Part shown: positions 37,736-46,725 of the stretch, in pieces
Numbering within the stretch: the stretch's first letter is position 1
Layout: every line of letters starts with the position of its first letter
Source: an uncultured Saprospiraceae bacterium
GTDB taxonomy: Bacteria; Bacteroidota; Bacteroidia; Chitinophagales; Saprospiraceae
Reading direction: 5' to 3'
Assembly: GCA_937941765.1 (NCBI GenBank)
Contig: CALDGQ010000024.1
Location: 1-64,000, forward strand
Length of the DNA stretch: 64,000 nt
Made by a program: the position numbers and the translations under genes
The notes under the pieces: generated by a model
Seen by the model: the letters and a program-made list of their open reading frames with translations, nothing else
Told to the model about the DNA's origin: nothing
The model's database searches: none

Positions 37736-40581
37736 TCTTTCAAAAATCCACCAGTAATAGATTTCTTCTTTTTGGCAACCTGCTCCGGAGTACCTTGCGC
37801 CAATAACTCACCTCCATTCTTCCCACCATCAGGACCCAAGTCAATCAACCAATCCGCACTTTTGATTACTTCCATATTGTGTTCAACGACAACAACGGTA
37901 TGCCCTTTTTCAACCAAAGCATTTAGGGCGGTCAACAACTTTTTGATATCATGAAAATGAAGTCCAGTAGTTGGTTCATCGAAAATGAAAAAGACATGAT
38001 CTTTTTGTCTTTCTTTTGTTAGAAACGAAGCTAATTTGACACGTTGCGCTTCTCCACCAGATAAGGTACTTGAGGCTTGACCTAATTTGATATATCCCAA
38101 ACCAACATCATCTAGTGGTTTTATTTTGGAAATAATATCTCTGTTATCTTTGAAAAAGTCGAGTGCTTCCTTAATACTCAAATTTAAAATATCATGAATA
38201 TTCTTGTCTTTGAAACGAACATCTAACACTTCATTTTTGAAACGCTTGCCACGACAATCTTCACAGATCAATCTTACATCTGCTAAGAACTGCATTTCCA
38301 CAACTTGTTCCCCTTCCCCTTTGCAAGCATCACATCGACCTCCATCTACATTGAATGAAAAGTGTTTTGGCAAAAATCCTTTTATTTTGGAAAGTTGTTG
38401 ATCCGTCATCAATTTTCGAATAGCATCATATGCTTTTACATAAGTTACCGGATTGGAACGAGAAGATTTTCCGATTGGATTTTGATTGACCATTTCGATT
38501 TGATTAATCAATTTGACGGAACCGGTTAGTTCTCTGAAATTTCCTGGCGAAGTTGGATGTGGAATTCCTAATTGTTCCTTGAGTGCTGGATATAAAATCT
38601 GTTTGACTAAAGTTGTTTTTCCAGAACCAGATACACCACTAACAACAGTCAAAGTATTTAATGGAAATTTGACATCAATATTTTTTAGATTGTGTTGAGT
38701 CGCACCTTTGATCTCAATGAAGTCAACTACTTTTCTTCTTCTCGCCGGCAATTCAATACCCATTTTTCCTGTTAGATATCCTGCAGTCAAACTGTTTTTG
38801 GCTTTCTTTGCGATGTCTTTGTAGTCACCTGCAAATACTAAATGTCCACCGTTGATTCCAGCTTCTGGTCCCATATCTACCAAATAGTCTGCACTACGAA
38901 TCACATCTTCTTCATGTTCCACTACGACAACCGTATTCCCCAAATCTCTCAACGATTTCAAAACCTTGACCAATCTTTTCGTATCTCGAGGATGTAATCC
39001 GACACTTGGTTCATCCAATATATATAGTGAGCTAGTCAGATTACTGCCTAAGGTTCTGGTTAAATTAATACGTTGTGTTTCACCTCCACTTAAAGTGGAA
39101 GATATCCGATCGATCGTCAGATAATTTAAACCAACATCCATCATGAAGTTGAGTCGGTTGACGACTTCTTGAATTAATCTTTTGGCAATGATGTGATCGT
39201 TTTTACTAAGTTTGATTTTATTGAAAAATACTAGTAACTCATCAATGGGCATTTCAACTAATTCAGTAATTGCTTTTCCACCAACTTTGATATAAGTGGA
39301 TTCAATTCTCAAACGACCACCTTCGCATTCTTTACAAGTTGTTTTTCCACGATAACGTGCAAGCATTACTCGATTTTGAATCTTATAGGTTTTCTCTTCT
39401 AGTCTGTCAAAGAATTCATTGATGCCATGTACATGTTCGTTTCCATACCAGAGTGTTTTCTTTTCTTTTTTGGTTAATTCGAAATACGGACGGTGAACAG
39501 GAAAATCAAAGTGATGCGCTTGTTTTAAAAATTCTTTCAACCATAGTCCATTTTTCTCTCCTTTCCAACAAGCAATTGCTCCTTCATGTACAGATATTGT
39601 TTTGAGCGGAACTACTTTATCTTCATCGATCCCCATTGTTTTTCCATATCCTTCACAAGTAGGACAGGCACCATAAGGATTATTGAAATTGAATAACTGA
39701 TGATTCGGTTCTAGAAATAACATGCCATCTAACTCGAAGCGATTATTCCAAGCAACTTGCTTTCCATCAATGATATCGAGAATTGCATCCCCTTCACTTT
39801 CATAAAATGCGGTTTGAATAGAATCCGCAATTCTTTTGATATTATCTTCATCCTCTTTTTTGACTACAAAACGATCTATCAAAATCGCCATGCCTTTTTT
39901 CTCAAATGCGGTAACACTTTTGTCTGACTTGATTTTTTTATTTGCTAAAACATCTTCAATTTCTAACAATTCTTTTTTGTAGAATACACGGGTATATCCT
40001 TTTTGTAATAGCAGCGTCAACTCTTGTTTTAAAGTCCGCTCTTTGTATTTCAAAGAAAGTGGAATCATCAACATGATTTTAGTCCCTTCTTTTAAAGTAT
40101 GGATATAATCCACCACATCAGAAACTTCATGCTTCTTAACAATATTTCCAGAAATAGGAGAGTAGGTGATTCCTATTCTAGCATACAACAATCTCAAGTA
40201 GTCATAAATCTCCGTCAAAGAACCAACCGTACTTCTAGCATTGGTGGTACTGACTTTTTGTTCAATCGCGATGGCTGGAGAAATTCCTTTGATGTAATCT
40301 ACTTCTGGTTTTTTCATCCGCATCAAAAACTGACGTGCATAGGAAGAGAGCGACTCAACATATCGACGTTGACCTTCTGCATATAAGGTATCCATGGTAA
40401 TGGACGATTTGCCAGAACCAGAGACGCCCGTCACCACGATCAATTGATTGCGTGGTAAAAAGAGGTCTACATTTTTTAAGTTGTTTCCTTTTGCACCTTT
40501 TATATAGATGCCATCTGGTGCTGTTGATTTTTTCTTTTTGACAGGTTTGCTTAGCACTGCACTTCCTTTTTTAGTGGCCAT
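37720..40581 (-). CDS. uvrA: Excinuclease ABC subunit A (UvrA)
   Basis: 953 residues, full length. It is the DNA-damage sensor of nucleotide excision repair, a dimeric ABC-type ATPase that loads UvrB. Walker A motifs GVSGSGKSS (52-60) and GVSGSGKTTL (near 647), signature motifs LSGGETQRINL (near 497) and LSGGEAQRVKLA (near 840), and zinc-finger cysteines in CPTCEGYG/CKECEGG and CDACKGEGEQ/CEDCRGKRF are all present. The first 20 residues are a Lys/Ser-rich extension. Palindromic repeats lie immediately on both sides of the gene. Confidence 0.97.
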   Translation of the reverse strand: MATKKGSAVLSKPVKKKKSTAPDGIYIKGAKGNNLKNVDLFLPRNQLIVVTGVSGSGKSSITMDTLYAEGQRRYVESLSSYARQFLMRMKKPEVDYIKGISPAIAIEQKVSTTNARSTVGSLTEIYDYLRLLYARIGITYSPISGNIVKKHEVSDVVDYIHTLKEGTKIMLMIPLSLKYKERTLKQELTLLLQKGYTRVFYKKELLEIEDVLANKKIKSDKSVTAFEKKGMAILIDRFVVKKEDEDNIKRIADSIQTAFYESEGDAILDIIDGKQVAWNNRFELDGMLFLEPNHQLFNFNNPYGACPTCEGYGKTMGIDEDKVVPLKTISVHEGAIACWKGEKNGLWLKEFLKQAHHFDFPVHRPYFELTKKEKKTLWYGNEHVHGINEFFDRLEEKTYKIQNRVMLARYRGKTTCKECEGGRLRIESTYIKVGGKAITELVEMPIDELLVFFNKIKLSKNDHIIAKRLIQEVVNRLNFMMDVGLNYLTIDRISSTLSGGETQRINLTRTLGSNLTSSLYILDEPSVGLHPRDTKRLVKVLKSLRDLGNTVVVVEHEEDVIRSADYLVDMGPEAGINGGHLVFAGDYKDIAKKAKNSLTAGYLTGKMGIELPARRRKVVDFIEIKGATQHNLKNIDVKFPLNTLTVVSGVSGSGKTTLVKQILYPALKEQLGIPHPTSPGNFRELTGSVKLINQIEMVNQNPIGKSSRSNPVTYVKAYDAIRKLMTDQQLSKIKGFLPKHFSFNVDGGRCDACKGEGEQVVEMQFLADVRLICEDCRGKRFKNEVLDVRFKDKNIHDILNLSIKEALDFFKDNRDIISKIKPLDDVGLGYIKLGQASSTLSGGEAQRVKLASFLTKERQKDHVFFIFDEPTTGLHFHDIKKLLTALNALVEKGHTVVVVEHNMEVIKSADWLIDLGPDGGKNGGELLAQGTPEQVAKKKKSITGGFLKEKLKK

Positions 40582-41152
40582 AGTATGGAAAATTAAAAAT
40601 TAAAAATAATTGTCTCCTTCGCTTAAGCTCACTCGAATTAAAAATAGATCGATAGTGGACTAAAAGAGGAGAAATTATATCCCTTTGTTTTTCAATTTTT
40701 GAAGACTCGAATTTAAATATAAACATCAACCTTAGTGTATCTGCGTTAATATTTTAAATTTTTAATTCGAAAATCGCTTTAGCGATCAGAGAAAATTATT
40801 TTTAATTGCCTTTTAAATGACGTCTATTTTGCAAAACCAAAATTCTTAAAATATTGTGGAAAAAAAATTAACATTTAAAAATAGCTCATTTTACCTTTAA
40901 GGAATTCCCTAACTCATTGATAATGCGATGTTAAGGTTTTCAATTTATTGTGTTACAATTAATTCTAATCAGTTAATTTTTTGTTAACCAATTAAAATAA
41001 ACTGGTTTTGGAAGGATATTCTATATACATTAGTAACATCAACGGCAGCAATGCCTTTTCCACAAATTTTATTATTAACTAAAATTCGAAATTTATAAGC
41101 TTCTAACTTCTACACTTAAATATTTTATTCTTAACAGTTAAATATTGTAGTT
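40582..41152. other. Intergenic region between uvrA and an ECF sigma factor gene
   Basis: 571 bases between divergent genes. The first 230 hold a palindromic repeat (40590-40810). The rest (40811-41152) is AT-rich leader/promoter DNA with a small AACCA...TGGTT hairpin near 40985-41010. No gene is visible. Confidence 0.7.
40590..40810. repeat. AT-armed palindrome upstream of uvrA
   Basis: AATTAAAAATAATT (from about 40597) pairs perfectly with AATTATTTTTAATT (about 40794-40807), and CGAATTAAAAAT (about 40634-40645) with ATTTTTAATTCG (about 40759-40770). A small AATCGCTTTAGCGAT hairpin lies on the right. The arms match the AT modules of the other copies. Confidence 0.75.
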
Positions 41153-41734
41153 ATGCAAGTTACGCCGCTTATGGATCAAGAGCTTATCACCCGTTATTTA
41201 GACGGAGATGACAGAGCATTCGAAGAATTACTTACTCGTCACAAGAGTAAGATTTACACTTCCATTTATTTATTCGTGAAAGATAAAGCACTCGCGGAAG
41301 ATATCTTCCAAGAAGTATTTATCAAAATCATTGATACTTTACGTAAAGGAAAGTACAATCATGAAGGAAAATTTGTCCAATGGGCAATGCGTATTTCCTA
41401 TAACATGTGCGTCGATCATTTCCGTAGAAACAAACGTAATCCAAAAGTTTCTGCTACGGATACATTTGATATCCTTGATATCATTCCATTGAATGAAGAG
41501 AATGCAGAAGAAAAAATCATGAAGTCTCAGACACATGAAAAAATTCGCAAGTTGGTGGATCTACTTCCACCAGAGCAAAGAGAGGTGGTCATCCTAAGAC
41601 ATTATGCCGATATGAGTTTCAAAGAAATTTCTCAATTGACAAGAGTGAGTATCAATACAGCTCTAGGAAGAATGAGATACGCTTTGATCAATATCCGTAA
41701 ATTGATCGAGGAGAAAGAAGTAACCCTACAATAA
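41153..41734 (+). CDS. ECF-type RNA polymerase sigma factor
   Basis: 193 residues. Region 2 (about 8-90) contains DQELITRYLDGDDRAFEELL, AEDIFQEVFIKI and the -10-recognition segment WAMRISYNMCVDHFRRNKR. Region 4 (about 135-185) contains LPPEQREVVILRHYADMSFKEI and a helix-turn-helix ending NTALGRMRYALINIRKLI. No anti-sigma gene follows directly; a terminator-like hairpin lies 134 bases downstream. Very similar stand-alone sigma factors are conserved across Bacteroidota, so this may be a core rather than accessory regulator. Target regulon unknown. Confidence 0.93.
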   Translation: MQVTPLMDQELITRYLDGDDRAFEELLTRHKSKIYTSIYLFVKDKALAEDIFQEVFIKIIDTLRKGKYNHEGKFVQWAMRISYNMCVDHFRRNKRNPKVSATDTFDILDIIPLNEENAEEKIMKSQTHEKIRKLVDLLPPEQREVVILRHYADMSFKEISQLTRVSINTALGRMRYALINIRKLIEEKEVTLQ

Positions 41735-41867
41735 TTAATTTGGCGTAACTAATTAATTTATCTCCTCGAATAAAGGAGGGTGTTCTCGTGAATATGATTT
41801 GAGAACGCCTGATTAATTTTGCCGGGTTTTCTTTGAAAATTATTCTCAAAAGATGTGTTTACATTTT

Positions 41868-41906
41868 AAAAATAGCCGTTCCAATGATTTGGGATGGCTA
41901 TTTTTT
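41868..41906 (+). terminator. Rho-independent terminator
   Basis: AAAAATAGCC..TTCC pairs with GGGATGGCTATTTTTT (one bulge), with a T-run. It separates the first sigma gene from the following sigma operon. Confidence 0.85.
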
Positions 41907-42031
41907 ATTAGGATTGAATTATTAGTTAATCTATTTTGTTATTCTTTCAACTAAATATGGTAATAATTTAGAATGTCTATTGTCTTATAAGTGAGGGGAT
42001 TTATTACCCAAATAAACAATTTAGAATTTAC

Positions 42032-42625
42032 ATGAAAATATCATTACCTAACAACCGACCAATGACTAGTAAAGAGAAAAATGACCAATATTCTAGGTTA
42101 ATTAAAACATTTAAAACTTCAATTGACCGAAGGATTGAAAAAATCGCAAAAAAATACCATTTAGAGCCCTTTCAAAAAAAAGAACTTAAACAAAATGTCG
42201 CCGTAAAAATTTGGATGAATATTGAAAAGGTCGCCAAGAGCGATTCAATTAAATCATACATTTATACAATTGTGAAACATGCTTGTCTTGACATAATAAA
42301 TTTAGTTAAGAAAGATACTGAAAGAAGGAAAAAAGATATAAAAAAATTTACTTCTGAATTAAACCCGAAACAGCAAGTATTGATATCAGAGGATTTTGAC
42401 AATCCAAATAAAGAAGAAGATTCAATGTTGGTCTTAAAATCAATATTAAGTTCAGTGTTAGATGAGGAAACTTGTGATTTAATCTTACAAGTGAAAATTC
42501 ACAAAAAAAGATACAAGGATATATCCCAAAAATATAAAAAATCTGAAGGCGCTTTAAGAAAGCAAGTATCAATTGGATTGGAAAAAGTTAGGAACTTTGT
42601 TAAAAACAATCAATTAAACTTATAA
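42032..42625 (+). CDS. Divergent ECF-like sigma factor
   Basis: 197 Lys-rich residues. Region 2-like part: SRLIKTFKTSIDRRIEKIAK, ELKQNVAVKIWMNI and SIKSYIYTIVKHACLDIINL. Region 4-like part near the C-terminus: DEETCDLILQVKIHKKRYKDI followed by SQKYKKSEGALRKQVSIGLE, a helix-turn-helix. It is more divergent than the sigma factor upstream. It is followed by a small zinc-finger protein 37 bases downstream, the usual place for an anti-sigma factor, and by a DUF2188 gene; the three probably form one operon ending in a terminator. Confidence 0.8.
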   Translation: MKISLPNNRPMTSKEKNDQYSRLIKTFKTSIDRRIEKIAKKYHLEPFQKKELKQNVAVKIWMNIEKVAKSDSIKSYIYTIVKHACLDIINLVKKDTERRKKDIKKFTSELNPKQQVLISEDFDNPNKEEDSMLVLKSILSSVLDEETCDLILQVKIHKKRYKDISQKYKKSEGALRKQVSIGLEKVRNFVKNNQLNL

Positions 42626-42662
42626 AACTTATAAAATCACTACACGAATCAACCTAAAAGAA

Positions 42663-42983
42663 ATGCAACTAATGATGAACATCCCTTACGAAATTAAGCT
42701 TAATCAATTATTTATTGATCACTTAGAAAAGAATCTTCCGTCTCAAATCCAAAAAGTTATAACTACTCATATTCATTCTTGCAAAAAGTGTCTAGAGATT
42801 TATGAAGACATTGCGGATTTTTACGATGAGGAAAAAAATGACTTTTTTGAGAAATCAAACCCTAAAATAGAAAGTATTGAAAATGTCTCTTTTCTATTTT
42901 CTGAAATCTGTAATAGTACAAAGGAGAAATACTTATCTAGTAAGATTATCTCAAGTGAAAATAACATATTAGTAAGTAACTAA
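42663..42983 (+). CDS. Small zinc-finger protein, candidate soluble anti-sigma factor
   Basis: 106 residues. HIHSCKKCLEIYEDI (about residues 36-50) supplies the HxxxCxxC pattern of anti-sigma zinc-finger (ZAS/zf-HC2) domains. There is no membrane segment, so it would be a soluble anti-sigma. The C-terminal half has no recognised fold. An in-frame ATG pair at the start (MQLMMN) leaves the exact start uncertain by a few codons. Its place right after the sigma gene supports control of that factor, by context only. Confidence 0.65.
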   Translation: MQLMMNIPYEIKLNQLFIDHLEKNLPSQIQKVITTHIHSCKKCLEIYEDIADFYDEEKNDFFEKSNPKIESIENVSFLFSEICNSTKEKYLSSKIISSENNILVSN

Positions 42984-43001
42984 ATTATAAAATTTAATTC
43001 C

Positions 43002-43238
43002 ATGAAAAAAAAATCGAGTTTAAAGTCCCAACACGTTGTAAAACATAATAAAGGTTGGGCAGTTAAAAAAGGAGGAGCTTCAAAAGCTTCAAAAGTTTTT
43101 ATAAAACAAACAGAAGCTTTTAATTATGGGAGGAAAGTTTCAATTAATCAAAAAGCCGAGTTATTTGTCCATGGTAGGAATGGGAGAATTCGATTGCGGA
43201 ATAGTTATGGCAATGATAATCATCCTCCATTAGGATAA
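43002..43238 (+). CDS. DUF2188 family small protein
   Basis: 78 residues with the DUF2188 pattern: QHVVKHNKGWAVKKGGASKA, then a conserved ELFVHGRNGRIRLRNSYGND close to the C-terminus. The biochemical role of the family is not established. It is the third gene of the sigma/zinc-finger operon (18 bases after the zinc-finger gene) and is followed by a terminator. This linkage to an ECF-like sigma factor is the main hint to its function. Confidence 0.85.
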   Translation: MKKKSSLKSQHVVKHNKGWAVKKGGASKASKVFIKQTEAFNYGRKVSINQKAELFVHGRNGRIRLRNSYGNDNHPPLG

Positions 43239-43243
43239 TATAA

Positions 43244-43282
43244 AATAAGATCGTCCCTCTCTTAGTGACGGTCTTATTTTTT
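43244..43282 (+). terminator. Rho-independent terminator
   Basis: AATAAGATCGTC pairs with GACGGTCTTATT (one mismatch), followed by TTTT. It ends the sigma/zinc-finger/DUF2188 operon. Confidence 0.85.
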
Positions 43283-43290
43283 ACCATTTT

Positions 43291-43395
43291 GCAAAAAAAG
43301 ACTTAGGAAAATAATAACATCCGTCCTATCTTATTTAATACTCAACAAAGTCTTGGCATCGCCTTCTCAAAAGTCGAACCAACCATTCTGACAAG
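43291..43395 (-). pseudogene. Decayed fragment of hemB (internal 3' part)
   Basis: Bases 43335-43395 align over 61 bases with 48509-48569 inside the intact hemB, same orientation, with about 5 substitutions plus one 1-base deletion and one 1-base insertion that break the frame. Weaker likeness runs left to about 43291. The fragment ends 4 bases before the stop codon of the DUF4365 gene. It forms an imperfect direct repeat with the real hemB about 5.2 kb away. Confidence 0.85.
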
Positions 43396-43398
43396 ACG

Positions 43399-44463
43399 TC
43401 AACTTAATTTGCTGCGATTATTTTTTGGTGAATTTTCAGATCGAATTTTCTTCATTGCTTCTTCCGGTACGGAGTATACGATCTGCATAATTTTCATACT
43501 CTGATCAAAGTTTACGTCCAATGGAAGATTGTATTTTTCTGTAAATTCATTCAGCCATGAAAACATTTGATGTAAAAATTTTTTTAATTCAACTTCGTCA
43601 AAATTATGTACCCATCCATTTTGCTCTTCTATAAATTCAGAGTTAATAATCTTTACGCAACATGCTGTCAGAACTGCCATAGCACTAAATTGTCTGGAAT
43701 AGTCTTCCATACTTAAAAAGTATCCCCAATATTTGAATATTGGTAGAACAGAGGTAAACCATTTTCTAATTTCAGGAATCTCGCATAACTCTCTTTCATC
43801 TTCGTCATAACCAAAAACTGCAATTAAAAATTTACCGCGGTTCTTCAAAATCATTTCTTCACTAGCAGTTAACCATAATAATAGTTTTTCAAAACCTATA
43901 AAATTAGATGTCTCAATTTCTTCTCTGTCAATTGCAATAAAAACTTGTTCGTGTTCTAAAATAGAACTATTAATCAATTTAAGCTTTTCAATTTGTTTAG
44001 TATAATCAACAAAACCAGATGTTGTGGATTTAAGTCTTGATTTTAATATTAATTTTTGACCTTTTGGGATTATGATCTTCCAATTTTTCGTAGTTCTGAT
44101 CACTTGATTTACATCAACCTTAGCCCAATAAGCCATTTTACTTTCAATATCAACCAATACAATTAGTACTGGTATTTCAAGATTTAGATAGTAGTTTAAA
44201 TGCTTTAACTCCCCATAAAATGTCCATCCTATACTGTTTTCGTTTTTAAAATAACTAGGTCCCGCTTTCACTTGAATCGCAATCGATTTCCCCGTCAAGT
44301 ATTTATCATCTTCTAAAATGTCAATATAAGCATCTATACCATAGTCGTCATCCAATGGTACTTTTCTGCAAATCCATTTATGCTCGTATTCGACAATATT
44401 TTCGACTATTTTAAGACCAAGCTTTTCCGTAGCTCTACTTTTGCTTCTTTCTGGTAAATCCAT
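43399..44463 (-). CDS. DUF4365 domain protein, nuclease-like
   Basis: 354 residues. The N-terminal 160 match DUF4365, a PD-(D/E)xK nuclease-like domain: SRATEKLGLKIVENIV, DDYGIDAYIDIL with Asp44, and SIAIQVKAGPSYF with the Q-x-K motif at 64-66, followed by NLEIPVLIVLVDIESKMAYW. The C-terminal 190 residues are helical and unrecognised. Such genes are frequent in mobile islands and near defence genes, but the activity of this family is not well established. It stands alone, ends right next to the hemB fragment and is more AT-rich than the housekeeping genes around. Confidence 0.85.
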   Translation of the reverse strand: MDLPERSKSRATEKLGLKIVENIVEYEHKWICRKVPLDDDYGIDAYIDILEDDKYLTGKSIAIQVKAGPSYFKNENSIGWTFYGELKHLNYYLNLEIPVLIVLVDIESKMAYWAKVDVNQVIRTTKNWKIIIPKGQKLILKSRLKSTTSGFVDYTKQIEKLKLINSSILEHEQVFIAIDREEIETSNFIGFEKLLLWLTASEEMILKNRGKFLIAVFGYDEDERELCEIPEIRKWFTSVLPIFKYWGYFLSMEDYSRQFSAMAVLTACCVKIINSEFIEEQNGWVHNFDEVELKKFLHQMFSWLNEFTEKYNLPLDVNFDQSMKIMQIVYSVPEEAMKKIRSENSPKNNRSKLS

Positions 44464-44829
44464 ACTTTTTATTGTAGTACAACATTCGTATTAACATAAC
44501 AACACGTATACATATGGTGTTATGATATCAAGAAATATCATCACCTTTTATTAAATCAATTTTTCCTTTTCTCAAAAAAGGAAAGAGGACTAATACTTTA
44601 TTTCTAATTATTTTATGCCTTCAATATTCTAATTTCTCAAAATTTCCCTAACAAGAAAATCGATTAGTTGGGATTGCAAAAAAATATGATTTAATTAAAA
44701 TGTTTATGAAGATGATATGATTGGGTTTTGCACGTACATTTGTGGAAAAATCAAAGTATACTGCTCATAAACAGTATTCTCTATAAAAGAAAAAAATTAA
44801 TGTATTATACGGTTCATTACTTTTTGATT
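44464..44829. other. AT-rich intergenic region in the accessory stretch
   Basis: 366 bases with no gene. It contains small inverted repeats (GATAT/ATATC near 44524-44540; AGTATACTG/CAGTAT near 44755-44778). The latter could act as a weak terminator for the HEXXH gene. The left end should hold the DUF4365 promoter. Confidence 0.6.
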
Positions 44830-46374
44830 TTATTTATGTAATGTGGATTTTCGCATTTGTATTTGTATTCCAAATTCTTTTAAGCATAATTCTTCTAATG
44901 CATCTACCAATATTTCAGGTATGAGAAATGGAAAATGATTTTCTAAATTATATTTTTTTAATAATGCACATTTTAATATTTCTGACTTCATAAGTTCGCT
45001 AAGAAGCCAAAAGAATTTAGCACGGTGTAATTCTCCATTAATAATTTCTTTTTCGGTATCATAACAATAAAACGGACAGTTAAAAAATTTATAATCTTTT
45101 CTGTATCTTAATTCCATTTGTTTTTTTGGGAAATTACCTGAGATACCAAGGTTTTGAATATACACAGGAAATTCCTGTCTTATTTGATTATATTTTGTAA
45201 AGACATAGAAATAATAATTAATTATTGGCTTTTGACCCATCTGAAAAGTATCGCCTTCCCAATCCTGTTTGAATTTTAAATTTTTACTTTCAAATCTAGT
45301 ATTAAAATTTTTCGCTAAATCAGTTGGCTTAGAATAATTATTAAAGGCACAAATAAAATTTTCAAAATCTTTATGATGTTGTTCATTTGTATAGACAAAT
45401 TCTTCTTGAAATTCTTTTGCAGCCAAACAGCAATTTAAAAATCTTCGAGGAGGAAAGAAATCTTCAACATCTTGAGCTAAAAATTCCTCAAAACTTGAAT
45501 TTAAAAAAGTCTTTGGATTTAATGCAATGTCAACAACAATGCAAAATTTACAGAGATTTATAGTAATTGAATGGACGTCATTCCAGTTCGGCTTCACGCC
45601 CATCAAAAACATAAAACTTCCAAACGCCTTCCAATAAGATTTATCAATAAAGTATTTATCAAAATTTGCAATGAAATAAGATTTATCATATGCACCTCTT
45701 TGAATAAAATGTAAAAATTCAGAGGCTCTAGCTTGACCTTCTAATAAGTCTAAAGTGTACAAAGAATCTTTTAAAGAATAATGCTCTTTGAAAGATCTAA
45801 ATTTTTCTTTATATCCTCCTTCTAAATCTTCATATTCAAGCTCGTCAATTGGAAAATAAATATTACTATAAAAATGACAATCAGCAATGCATTTTGAAAA
45901 ATTGTTTTCAAGTTCATGTATTGAATCATATTTAATTTTTCCATGAGAACATAGATTAAAGGAAATTTGCTTAGAAACCAATCCTTTAAGATATTTAAAA
46001 TAAACAAAATCTGTTAAGGGCAGTTCGGAAAAATCTATTTGATAATTAGATTCAATATGCATTTTACTGAAATTGTCCTGTACTTTTTTAAATCCTTCTG
46101 CCTTGTATATATCAGTTAATACTTGAGACTGAACAAACTTTATCAATAGTGTCATCATTCCCCATGAGGTTCCAACAAATTGTAGCCAATGAATTTTTTC
46201 ATGGACAGAAGTAGCTGCTTGGCCATGGTAGCTATCTATATTTTTTGACTCACTGTTCCATCTCGTTTGAGTGATGCAAAGAAAAGAAGGATTGAACAAT
46301 CCATTTATTTCATTACTTTTATCAAACAATTTATTATCAAATAATAAAGGTAATTCTTTAATTAGATCTCTCAT
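44830..46374 (-). CDS. Unknown 514-residue protein with HEXXH...EGxA gluzincin-like zinc site
   Basis: No family name is recognised. The sequence TSVHEKIHWLQFVGTS places HEXXH at residues 58-62, followed 150 residues later by LLEGQARASEFL, where Glu212 matches the third zinc ligand of gluzincin peptidases (NEGxA type). The rest is a helical, Phe/Lys-rich protein without signal peptide or membrane segment, so it should be cytoplasmic. Its ATG directly follows the stop of the EACC1-like gene (TAA-ATG), so the two are translated from one message. Base composition is visibly more AT-rich than in neighbouring core genes. Best guess: a metallopeptidase effector of a conflict system. Zinc binding and proteolysis are inference. 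Confidence 0.7.
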   Translation of the reverse strand: MRDLIKELPLLFDNKLFDKSNEINGLFNPSFLCITQTRWNSESKNIDSYHGQAATSVHEKIHWLQFVGTSWGMMTLLIKFVQSQVLTDIYKAEGFKKVQDNFSKMHIESNYQIDFSELPLTDFVYFKYLKGLVSKQISFNLCSHGKIKYDSIHELENNFSKCIADCHFYSNIYFPIDELEYEDLEGGYKEKFRSFKEHYSLKDSLYTLDLLEGQARASEFLHFIQRGAYDKSYFIANFDKYFIDKSYWKAFGSFMFLMGVKPNWNDVHSITINLCKFCIVVDIALNPKTFLNSSFEEFLAQDVEDFFPPRRFLNCCLAAKEFQEEFVYTNEQHHKDFENFICAFNNYSKPTDLAKNFNTRFESKNLKFKQDWEGDTFQMGQKPIINYYFYVFTKYNQIRQEFPVYIQNLGISGNFPKKQMELRYRKDYKFFNCPFYCYDTEKEIINGELHRAKFFWLLSELMKSEILKCALLKKYNLENHFPFLIPEILVDALEELCLKEFGIQIQMRKSTLHK

Positions 46375-46725
46375 TTATGAAGTTTTTGCAGTATTGTGCT
46401 CTTGTATTTTTTTCAACATACCATCCACCTCCTTAATATTATTAGCTTTCATTTTAATTATGTTACCTGTCTTTGAATCTGTAAATTCAATTTTAATAGA
46501 TTCATTGCTAATAGTTTGTTTTAAAACTTCTGCTAATGCTGTCCAAAAAGTAGTAGTTCCTAAAATAATTGTTATCAAAGCTGATATTTCAAAACCTGTA
46601 TTTAGCTCTGGATTATCAAATAACATATCTCTTTCCTTAATTTCTATCTTTTTATTCTCTAAAAGTGATTTGAGTTCTTCTGCACTTTCTTTAGGTATCC
46701 TAATTTGTAATTCCATGTTGTACAT
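46375..46725 (-). CDS. EACC1-like small protein (effector-associated constant component)
   Basis: 116 residues; an in-frame ATG three codons in (at 46716) is an alternative start. The plan matches effector-associated constant component 1: an N-terminal strand MELQIRIP, a helical segment (ESAEELKSLLENKK), a hydrophobic Gly/Thr-containing helix (ISALITIILGTTTFWTALAE) and a terminal beta-hairpin plus helix (IKIEFTDSKTGNIIKMKANN, KEVDGMLKKI). EACC1 proteins accompany varying peptidase or other effectors in bacterial conflict operons. It is the first gene of the pair with the HEXXH protein. Assignment is by overall pattern and not by a diagnostic catalytic motif. Confidence 0.65.
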   Translation of the reverse strand: MYNMELQIRIPKESAEELKSLLENKKIEIKERDMLFDNPELNTGFEISALITIILGTTTFWTALAEVLKQTISNESIKIEFTDSKTGNIIKMKANNIKEVDGMLKKIQEHNTAKTS

